Shown here piece after piece: positions 39,601-51,600 of a stretch of DNA of 64,000 nucleotides (positions are counted from its first letter, which is position 1; the number at the start of each line of letters is the position of its first letter). This DNA is from Promerops cafer. Lineage: Eukaryota; Chordata; Aves; Passeriformes; Nectariniidae. Below the pieces are notes generated by a model. That model was not told the DNA's origin. It did no database searches and saw nothing but the letters and a program-made list of their open reading frames with translations. Both the position numbers and the translations under genes were made by a program. Location of the stretch: the NCBI GenBank assembly GCA_013398275.1, contig VZSE01006121.1, positions 8,245 through 72,244 on the forward strand, written 5' to 3'.

Positions 39601-42600
39601 TTCTCTGTGTATCTGAGATGTTTTAAGAGACTTCAGACCCACTTAATCTACTGAGTATTCCAAAGCTGATAAAAGCTTTATGCCATTATGTTAGAATGAG
39701 CATACAAACAGTTCTTGAACTCCCTCTTGATTCCAAGCTATTGAACCATTTTAATGAGAGCATGTCAGAAGAAATGCAAATGAATGCTAATTTAGCAAAA
39801 CTACACTTTTGTCATCTAAAATCATTTATAGTTGGAATGATTTAAAGCTAATCTTTCTGCTTTCTGCACGGGTAAGAGCACAAAGGGCATTTCTGAAATG
39901 CAATCCAGTTGTAAGTGTCTCCAGAACATTACTTCAGTTATCTTTTGCCATTACTTTTCATTTACAGAAAAAGCATGTATGTGTATCTCTTTTAAGCAGT
40001 GTTTTAATATTGGCAGGCCTCGGGCTTGGGTAGAATGAAACCAAATACCCTGGTGATGGGATTTAAGAAGGACTGGAGAAGTGCACCTGCCACTCAAGTT
40101 GAGAACTATGTGGGCATTATACAGTAAGTCAGCTCAGTACCTCCTTTTTCACTCCTCTTAGACTAGATTAATGTAGTATTTCCATACTGAATTTGATGTG
40201 TAGAAACAATGCAAGGACATATGTACAAACCTGAGCTCACACATCCTGGCTCTGTGGCTGAAGTTATTGCCCATCAAAAAAGGCTCATTGGCTCCACATC
40301 TTGTAGGATCTGCTTAGCAAACACGTGGCACCATCAGAGCTGATGTGGCTTGACAATGCTAAAGAAGCTGCACTGCTGTCAGCAGTGCTTTTGCAGAGCT
40401 GTATTTTCCCATTTTTAGTGGGCAGGAGCTCAGAGAAAAACAACCATAATGTACATACTAAGGGAAAGAGAACATCATGGAATTCTTTTAAGCCTAGGAG
40501 ACAGAGGAAGAGCTTTGCTTCAAATCTCATGTGTGCCTAAGGCTCAGCAGCTCTGTGGGTTGGGATTTAGCTAGGAAATAGTCATTTCAGAACAGGCTTC
40601 TCATAGATGCTTCCTCAAAATTCACTTGTAAAGCTGAAGCAAGTTACAGAGCAACAAACCCCACCTTGGCTTTGTTATTTCCTCAGAGAAAGGAGAAAAA
40701 ATTACCCTATGGCAACCTAATTCCTAAAAAAGTGCTGTCTGAAAGATCCATTTCAGGAATAGTTGATCTGTTCCCATGTCCAATCAAACCTTTTTTTTAA
40801 TGAGAGAAGATAAGTTACAAAGTAAGTAATGGATGCTACAAATAAGTAGCATCAGCTCAGCTTATGGATAAGTTATGGATGCTACAAATTTATCTGGGAC
40901 AATTCCTTCTGCAATTTTACCTAGTCTGTCCTCTCTGTGAACACTTTCACTGATCTTTTCAAAATAGCTTTCCTCATCAACATGCACGATGTAATATCTT
41001 TTTGTTTACTCTTTTTTTTTTTCTTTCTTTCCAGTGATGCCTTTGATTTTGAGCTCGGTGTAATTATCATCAGAATTAGCCAAGGATTTGATATATCTCA
41101 GGTCCTTCAGGTTCAAGGTATGTAGTGAGTCGACAGCTGAATATCTCTGCTGGTTAGATGCACAGCATGAGAAGGACTCTGACACTCATAAGATTCACCA
41201 TCTGCTTTCCAGCATAGTTCCTACACTCACAACTTCCACAGTTCGTCCTTGCTTCTGCAGTTTAAATCCTGCCTGAAATCCTTGCTGATCACTGGCAGTG
41301 ACAGAAGGAGTCCAAGCCTCACACATTAAGGGGCTCTGCACACCAGAGAAAACTCCCAAAGCAGTTCCAGCACAGGCACAGACTAAAGCAATAAAATCAT
41401 ATTGTGCCACAGCAACCAGTTACTCTGCTGCATGTTTCCTCCCTCATCCTGGCACACCTTCCTCTATTTGCCTACCTGGTATCTCTGGAATAGACAGGAA
41501 ATGGGAAGCTGCACTTTTGGTACCATCTCTGTGGAACTCTGAGCCCCACCCATACAAAAGAGTTCCCACCCATACAAAAATCTGAAAGCCGAAGGAAACA
41601 TCAGTTCTCTCTCTCCCCTTTTTGTGCATTCTTCCTTAGGTTAGCAGCGCATATCTCAGGGGGAAAGGGAAAACCTTCCGCCATACCACCACCATTTCGG
41701 GAGCCATGCCATCTGGGTGGCAAAGGCGGACCAATTCCCTAGATGTCGAGCAGGACAGTTCTCCCCACTGCCGCAGTTCGGCCCGGAGCAGCCCGGCCGC
41801 GCCCCGGCGCTCCCGCCAGCCCCGCGCTGAGGCGGTGCCGGGCCCGCGGCTCTCTGCTGCCGCCTGCTGCCCGCCCGCCGCCGCGCCTCACCACAGCGCA
41901 GTAACGAGCGCCCCGCTAGCGCGGCCTCCGCAGGGTCAGGTGAAGGAGGTGACCCCCAGAAGCAAATCCCCCCGCAGAATTAAAAGACGCCAGAGACTCC
42001 TTTAAGGAACAAGGGAAGATGAACACTCACTCAGCACTGCCAGCTTGATGTACTTGGAGACCCACGGGGCAAAACTACAGGGACTCAGAATAAGATTCCA
42101 AAATAATCAACCTTTTCTTCACCCCCTGGTGATTTCTGAGAGGTATCTGCCTATCTCTGCTTGATGTGAGTCAGCAACTGAGTGCTCAAAATATACAGTC
42201 ATTGGAACACCCGTAAAAATACAGAGAAAAACATCTCTGCAATCTTACAAATGAGCAAATGTTCTCCAAATGTTAAGACACAAGGAGTCAGAAAGAATTA
42301 AGTGGGGGGGAGCCTTATATACAAAGAAATATTTTGAAGCATATACAGAGTCATTTTAGTGGAAAACAATGATCATTGTGTTCTCTCATACTTGGTACAG
42401 CATTCTGTTCAATAGAAAAACTGAAATTTTAGTTTGGAGTAACCACTAAGTTTGTGGCTATCACCATGTCTAATAATCTGAAGTACGTGACTGTCATTGA
42501 TTAAGAAGTAAAAGAAAGTATAGTCTTTCTGTTGGCAACTGAGAGTGCTAACAGAGCTAATAATGTCTAGCTAGTGACAGTTTATTCTACTTTCTTAACA

Positions 42601-45600
42601 CACTGTCTTAATGAACTTACCTCATATTTAGTTAATGTATTACTCAAACAGAAGATTTTCTTATGAAAAAAGTTTTCTGCAGGCAAATGCCTCGATCATA
42701 TTAATTAGTGCCTCACCATATATATTCCACAACAGCACATGGTACCTTTTTCTCAGCAAAAGTCTAATATTGCTATGATTAAACTGTTCTTCTGTATTAC
42801 TAAGTTTACAGAATTGATTAGCTAAATCTTACATCTTTGCAGCTAATGCTTAAAAAACTAAAACATGAAAAATATTTCTGCATGGAGAATGACTGTATAT
42901 TCAGGATCCTTATGTATTTCTGAGAATCTCAAAGTACAAACCATGAGACTTTGTTCTAAGAAAAGAGACCCACAGGCTAGAACTAAATACCTCAGCATCC
43001 TCAGTGTAGGAAAACAGCTTTCTTAATGTCTTTTCAAATTCTTGGCTAAAGAAACCAACTAAACATCCACAAACATAACTCAATAAATAATATCTCATGT
43101 AACTATAAAATGTCATAATATTGAATTCGATTTGGAAGAGACAACCTGAGAGCAGCTGGCACACCACAGTGCTGTAGGCACAGGCAACCCAAGCTAGGGC
43201 TCCCAGAGGGGAATTCAGCTTCCTTCTCCCTACTGGTTTGCAAAGAAAAAGCATTTTTAAAGAAATTTTCATACCAGGAGCTTTACATTGTCTACAAAGT
43301 ACTGCAACACCAATTACATCATCACCATTAGCTCAGTACGGAATTTAATTTAAAAGACAGCAATGTGTTACCAATTCTCTTACTTTTTCTAATATACAGA
43401 GGAATTAGAGAAGCTGGAGCAGGAGAGACTGGCACTCGAAGCCACCATTAAAGAAAATGATTTTGAAGAAGGAAAAAGGGGCATCTGTGGATTCTTAAAA
43501 AAAGCCAGCACACTGAATATCTCAAAACATGAAACAAAGAAGGGTAAGTTCCAAAATGACAACTTATCCCCACCCCTTCAATGCATCACACTTTTACCAA
43601 TATGCGAACTGGAATTTACTCCAAGCCAAAAATGCCTGAGCTACACAGAAGTCCCTGGAACAGAACCTCCCTTGTGCAAACCGTGGTGGCCACAACCTGT
43701 AATGCAGCACAGTGACATCCTCTGCTTGTAGGACGTGCTGTCTACAACACAACCATTTCCCCTCATTTGCTAGATAAACTTCTCAGCTCAGCTTATGTTC
43801 ACTTCTACTTGTCAAAAATAGAACATGGTTATTAAAGTTTGAGGACTAACTGGTTGGGGGGGGTGGGGGGTGTTTTTTTCATTTTAATAAGATGTTTTAA
43901 GCTTTTAAACAGAGGCCTTTTTTCCTCCTCTCTAAAGAAAATAGGAACATGTGCACAATATGCAGGGAGCAAGCAGTCTTACTTTACTTAACATACACAC
44001 ACACAAACTCAGTACACAGCTGAAAAATAGGTAAAAATAGCACAACTGCTCTATATTCCAAGCATAATTTCCTAAAAATGCACAAGTGAAGGTGGTAAAA
44101 ATACTCAAAGTACATACACAGCATACTGTCAAATAAGTAATTAACACATAACCTAAATGTGTAGGTGATGAAGTCAATATTACATTTCAGATACAGTAAA
44201 ATGATACAGACACAATTTAAGGTCGCATTTCACAACTGCTATGCTGTAATGATAATGACCCACCTGAAGCCATGCTTGTACACAGACATGTATTTTGAGA
44301 GTTTTCACCTGCAGAGACTATTACATCTGGCTGTGCATGCAACTCCCGCAGGTGCTAGGAAGATCTACAGACTGGGAACATAAAATACCATTATTCTTCA
44401 GCAGGCAGGCTTCAGTTGATTTTGTTTCAGAAGAACATATTTTTATGACAATTCCACCAAGAGTGTATACCCCATTTCAACTTCCCTTTTTGATTTAGTT
44501 GAGAAATGCATAAAGTAAATACATATTACACATTTAGGCTCTCTGTATTAGATAGATTATGTTAATAAATAGCCCCGCCTCTCTGTTTTATGTTCATACT
44601 CCCTAGAGTTGTTCCATCTTCCAGCCAAGAATCTAGAACTGTAGAGGAAAGCCAGTAACTGCTTTGGAACTATCCTGTACACACTCCAGAAACACAGGAA
44701 AACCAAACAAAGCATTTCCATAACCTAGAAGATCAGAATAAAACCTCTAAAGAAGCCTGTTTGTTCCACTTAGAATACTGCTCTGACACTGTCTCTTTGA
44801 AATCATTGAAAGAGAAGCAGTAATAAAGCCACAGGCCTCAAAAGGTGGAATGAGAGAGGGTACTGTTAGCACAGAGTCTAGACTGTATCTTTTAAAGCCA
44901 GCCAAGCAAACAGCAAGAATCAAAATTTATTTCTAATTAGCAGTGACCATGTCAGCATAGGGAAACAGCCATATGTGCTTGTGTTTTCTAACTTCCAGCT
45001 TCACCTATGCTACCCCTCCACCCCATCAGCTCATTTCATCCACTGTGACTACCTTTCAGGCAGCTCTGTATTTTACAAGACAGCTGAGCATGTAAACGAT
45101 GCAAAATGACACATTTACTGCTAAAATGTATCAGATATTTCCCAGTTGCTTTTTAAGGCCCCAGTGAATTATACATTAACTAAAAAGAGACAGAGAACAA
45201 ATAATCAGGTAACCATTTTCAAAATGTTATAATCTAGTGATAATGTGTTACACAAGCTTTCGTTTCTGTGTGTATGAGAAAATTAAAAGTCCAAAGCATC
45301 TACTCTGTACCTTTTTTTTCAGATTTAAAGGATAGAAATTATGTCAGAAACTGTTCATTTTCCTGAAGCTTTCCCTCCATTTGGCTCCCTAAAGCTACTT
45401 ATTGCCTCACTTATCAGACATTCTTCCACTTTTTTTTCTTTCTCATTACAGAGAGCAGCATTAACACCATACAGTCAATGCATGTGGGTGAATTCAATCA
45501 GAGGCTGCTAGAAGCCAGCACTCAATTTAAAAAGAAGCAAGGAAAAGGTACAATTGACATTTGGTGGCTGTTCGATGATGGAGGTAAGGAATTTGAGTAA

Positions 45601-48600
45601 GAATCACAGGGAGAGAGATTTATCTGTTACCAAATATAAAAACAGACTTGGAAAGTTGCATAAAACTGGTTTTTATTAAGCTTACATAATCAATTTTATG
45701 TCAGGCTTAAATGTTTTAAAATTAATTTATATCCAACACCGCTGAAGTGAAAGATGTAATTTTTACCATACAATGGACTAATTGAATATTCCTCCAATTT
45801 TCTATGTTCTTCCAGGTCTAACAATCCTAATTCCTTACATTCTAACTATCAGGAAGAAGTGGAAGAATTGCAAATTAAGGATCTTCACTGGAGGAAAAGT
45901 CAATAGGATTGAAGAAGAAAAACTAGTGTAAATATAACTTTATTTGTCTCACTTGTTTAAAGAGTTTGAATTGATGCTGAATATACAGCAGGAAGGTGGG
46001 AATTTTTCAGCACAACTGGTTTGTTGTACTGTGGGCAGCATGAAAAAAAAGTACTTGATTGAAACGTGTTAAGCTTATGGCACAGCCCTTAAGGTTCTGC
46101 AAATGGTGATTACCAAAGGAAACTCTGGCACTTTTTCCCATTAATAGCTCATATTCCCTTCTCTGAGAAGAGCAGTCTGCACTCTGTAATGAGAATATAA
46201 TTACTTTTTATGGGATTTACATGAGATTGTCCAGGTAACAGGAAGTGAAATTGCACATGAAGCTCTCACACGCAAATAGCATAGACACATAGCTCACATA
46301 AATGTGATTAACTGTGGTAAAATATAAAGAAGTTAAAGAGCAAGTTAATCAACTTTAAGGCCAAGTTGATTTTACTCAGTGTTTTAAAGAAAGTCTAGAT
46401 TTCATAATCATCATTTGCCTTTGAGCAAATGAAAGGTACTAATACAAACTTATTTTTAGCACCACTGCACGTAAGACCTTTCCTTCTTAAGCACTTTACA
46501 CATTACAGGCTCAGCCTTTCACCACCAATGGAAGCAGCCCAATTTGGGATGAACGCCAGTGACTGCTTAACAAAGAGCAGAAGCACCATATAGAGAGTTA
46601 AAAACAACATCTCCAGCCAAAATTCTAGTGGCAAGCATGTGAGAGGGGTGCAAGGACAGGAGTTAGAATCACCAGCTTCACTAGGATTACAACACAGAGT
46701 CTTGGAAAGACAGCTGCCACAGGATGTTCCTTTAAAACAAAGGGGAACACATAAAGCAAACTTTACTCCACTGTGGTTCCATCAGTGTAAACAGTACCCT
46801 ACTCCTGCAGAAAAGATTCACAAGTGTTTGTACAAACTATCCTTAAAAAAAATTGGGTAAAAAAAGCCCTAGAGCTGCTCAAGGACCTGCTGGGAAGTGT
46901 TCTCTGCTCCCTGTCCAGATTCTGCCCAGTCTTGGCTGTTCAGGACTGCAAACAGCTCCTGAACCTAGACCCTCTAGTCACCTCATTTTGCTGGAAGTGG
47001 GAAGTTTTGACACCAAATGGGATTTGCCAAAATATGACAGATTCCACAGAGGCAGTTCTGACACCTGCATACACTGCTTGTCCCACAAAGGCCAGAGTAA
47101 ACAGCATCATCAGGACTGCTGACAAAGACCCAGACTGTCCCCAAGAAAACAGTACGTGTCTGTATTCCTACCCAAACACCAGCGTTCCTCAAAACATGGC
47201 CTACCTGCCACATGCAAAAGCCTTCAAAGAGACAACTCTGGGCTGGGTGATTCCTCCATCCCCTAGGTAGATCTAATACAAAATCATCCAAGTACAATTT
47301 CAGCCATGTATTTTGAATTCAGAAGTCAAATTTAACTGGACTTTTACTAGCATGTAATTCCCAAATATTAAAACCGTTTCACAGAAGTTGAGATTTTGCT
47401 CTTTATCGTGTTCAAAACAGAGATTGCCACCAGGGACATCAAGATTTATACAAGCAATATGTTCTTTTTATATAAATACATTCAAAAGAAAGAATAAACT
47501 CTCAGGTCATAAACAAATATGTATTTCTGGCATGGTTTGCTCCTAGGAACTCTCTGACCTTTTCAAAATCCAATGCTTACATACCAAAAATAGAAACAAA
47601 AAAGGAGGTGAGAGAAGGAGGTGTGGGGAAGAACCACATCATCCCAACCAAGGTTCAAACAAAGGCAAAACTGACCTAATTAAACCTCTCCATCCTCAGC
47701 ACAAACACACAAAAAACTATAAACTATTCCTTCTGCCAATTGGGGCAGAAAAGCAAAGTATTTTCTTTTATGAACATGTGTAAAGACAACATGTGAGTAG
47801 ATCAATATAAATTCATAAATGATAAAGATGGAAAAGATTCTTTAAGTATTGGACATCAACCTTCTGGACCAAATTTTCACCAAGACACACACTACCAGTA
47901 TTGTAAAACTCCATCCACAGCATTCTGACAGTAACAGAGTAACAGAAGCCTTCTGTAAGTATTGGAGAATTCTGACCTACTGTATATTGAATATTCTTCC
48001 TTTATAACTCAAGCCTTTGGGAATACTTAAAGTACCATTGTTTTCCCAAAATGTAAACACCCTGTCCTCTGTCTGCTATTAATTTCTTTTTATTTTGTGA
48101 TTTTCATCAATCATCAGTTAAATGAATTATGCTACAGCAATCACATTAATCCAGTTCTGTAATTGGAAATTGAAACACTAAAGTATTTAAAGTAATTTGT
48201 CATATAGTTAAAGATAAGATATAAAATGCAGTTGTCTAACTCATTTACAAGTGTTCTTTGATGTAAAGCACTCCAGTGTACAGTGATAAAACATTGTCTC
48301 TTTTGTTTTCAGGATGGCTTCACTCCTAAGCAAATTCAGAATAAAATTTGCTGATATTAATATCATTTGTGATATCAATATAAAGCCCAACAAAGAGAGG
48401 TAAGAAGCATTACCAAAATCCACTATTTAGCAGCCAGCCTTTATCTAGAGCTTATTTCTTTTACATTGAAAATGAAAAACAAAAAAACCCTCAAAAAACC
48501 AAAGCACAACACAGAAAATAACACTGTCACTTCACTGTAATAATTTTCCAAGTACCAAGAGCAGGAAAAAGAAAAGAACCTTTTTACAATCACAGCTTAA

Positions 48601-51600
48601 AGGGTCAAAAACATGTGTAGTCTTTTTCTTTATGTTGTAAAGACTAATTAGACACCATACTTACGAGCCACTAAATTTAACAGACATTTTATGATGACTT
48701 CTCATATTTATTTAGGTTGCAATAGACTCCAGTCAGTCACAGTTCTCCTGTAAACTTTCCATCGCTGTCAAGTCACCCTACTGGGTTTTATAATAAATTC
48801 GTAACATTTTTCTGGTCAAACACAAGCATACTTCCTCTCTCCCATGAGGACACTATTATAATGCTCCCCTATCACTCAGATATAATGAAGGCTTAATAGT
48901 TTTAAAAATTAACTTATCTACAGAATTAATGCTCTTAAGCAGAGGTTAGGAAGTTGGTAAAACAGTGCTCAAAAAGCTCCACATCTAACTGTGTTAGCTA
49001 AATTAAAAAAACAATCCAAAACTTAAAGTCCTTGCTTTCTAAACATATTTCCATAGAAATAATCTATTTGTTCTGATTATATAGACAAAAGTATATAGCA
49101 GGCTGTTTAGGGAATAACTGAATCCCAAATTCAATTCACAGTATTGCTCTTAGTCTGAAAACTCCTCTGAAAATGTGCCCACCTTGCTATACTCTCTTCC
49201 ATCCCATCCCTTACTCCAACCAAAGCCTTTCCTCTGGGTTCAACTGCAATCCCAGGTTAGGGTCTTAATCATTCTGTGTCCTCTTTCTACACACACACAG
49301 AACTTTGCAAAAGCAATACAGGATTCACCAGAGTTTCTAACGACCATTGGAGATTTTGACTGAAGAAATGCAACTAAAGAATATAAAGATTTATAATTGA
49401 TACCTGAAGTCCCCTTTTAGTGTCCTCTTGATCTCTCAAGGAGTATCTTTTAATCATATAAATAACTTTAGATGATAAATCATATAAATAACTTTATATG
49501 TTATAAATAACATATAATAATACATACCTTGTTTTTCCTCCAGTACAATGCAGTGATTTTACAGAAATAAAAGCTATCAAAAAGAATTAATATCTATCAT
49601 TAACATAAAAAACCCACACATATTTGCTGCATCAGCACTATCTGAACTGAACAAGTGAGTTATATGCCAGACACCTGCTAGACAGACCACTGTATCTCTC
49701 TTCCAGCTGGCACCCCATCTATTTCATTAATAGGAAGAGGATTATCACTATTTTACATACTGAAACAGACAGTAAGGATGTTGACAAACTGACAACTTAG
49801 CAACAGCAACACTAAATGCTGTAGATCACAGCCTTTAACCCATCTCTTGGCTTCCTGGCCATACAGCCAAGGCCAGCCTGTGCCCAGTCTCCCACTTCAC
49901 TTCACAGCAAGGCCTGTCAGCATCAAGTGCTCAGAGAAATACACTCACATCCATACAAAAGAAACTCCCTGAGGTTTCTGTGGCATAGCAGAAATTTTCA
50001 ACAATGGGCAAGCAAGGAAGTAGAGAAGGACAATAAGGTTCACCAGATGAAAACTTTCAAAAGTTCAAGAAACAACTTGAAATTTAGAGAGAAAATCTGA
50101 ACACAGTTCTGAGTCCACATATAACAAAAAAACCTACAGTGTTTCCTTCAGCAATTTGTATCACCTGTTTATCCATTGCATTAAAACAATAAGTAAAACC
50201 ACATCAGTGAGGTGATTGCTCCAGCTAGTACTGAGACAATAATAAAATGTTCAGTATTCATGAGGAGACCCATATTCACTGTTATATTAGTAACCAATAT
50301 ACTGCAGTTTGCAGTTACTGTAAAACTCATTTCAGTATTTTTGCTAGAACCAGGACAATGCAGAAAATTCTCTGCTAAATGCAGTGTTTAATTATCCTCA
50401 AATAACTTTTTAATTATTCTCAAATAACCCAAACGTACAGAAGTGGCACAGATATAACTTGGGGCACAATGTAGCAAAGAACAGTTAAAGATTTTGCATG
50501 TTTTTCAGATATAATTATTATCAGTGAGGCCCGTCATACACAGTGACTGTGAAATAAGTTAGTGAGTTCATACCCTGCAGCAAGACCTCCTTTGTAATTC
50601 CTGTTTCAGCTGGAAATTCTTTGAAGAGATGATTGAACCATATCGCCTCCACGAAAGCTGCAAAGACATAACAACTGCTGAGAAACTAAAGCGAGAGACT
50701 CCATGGAAAATCACAGATGCAGAGCTGGAAGCATTCAAGGAGAAGGTAAAGCCTCGCCTACCTTTTTACATATGTACCTTTTCTTACCCTCCAGATGTTT
50801 AAAGCAATTATTAAGAAAAAGTGAAATACCAGATATGGCATTAGAAACATGACATGTACAAACCTGCATTTGATATTTACAGATTGGATTTATATTGTAA
50901 ACATTGCAGAGGTGTGTTATGATTGCATTATTGAGCTCTCTCACACCTTGGCATGTTTACACAGTATTTTCCAGGCTGATGAGAAGCTCTGCCCACATCA
51001 AAGCCAGCCAGATGAAAACCACCTCTGAACCAGAAGCCACACAGTTACTGCACTAAGCCTGAGTTAATTTGGTCTGCTGAGGTTTATTAAATGGCTCCAC
51101 TGTTTTGGAGCTTGAATCTCATAAAGGGTGCAGTTCCAAACATTCACCACTTTGGGCCATTCAGAACTGAATCCAGACACTTGAACTAAGGCTAGAAATT
51201 TCTCCAAAGGCAGGGTTGAGCACGAATTCTTACCTCAATGGCAGAGTGAAGACTAAACCAGTCAACCATGCAGAGGCTCTCCTGCAGTTCAGAGGAACTT
51301 CAAGGCTGATGCTGGGTGATTCAGTGGGTGAATTACAGCCCAGTCTGCCCTTTAAATTTGTTGGAAAAATACTTTTCTACCAATGAACCACCAGGCTTCA
51401 TCAGGCCAGTGATAAAAGGATGCAAACTCTTTCACCCTTAAGAGACAAGTTCTCCTGTAACTCACAGAGAATTAATCTAGCAATTTTAGTTACATTTCCT
51501 GTGGAATTAACCTGAGTACATTGGGAGTTTAGTTATCTCCACTTTATGGTGCTGGTACCTTCCTCAACAGAGCAAGGATTGTGACTCTGAGCTCCGAGCT

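Noticed and set aside
41706..42005. 99-codon frame through the intronic CpG island
   Set aside because: Composition-driven frame rich in Pro, Ala, Arg and Ser. I kept the island as a finding but not the frame as a gene.
42910..43272. Minus-strand 120-codon frame with hydrophobic stretches
   Set aside because: Located in intron 19 of SLC12A1 with no recognisable family, start context or splicing; hydrophobicity follows from T-rich sequence on that strand.
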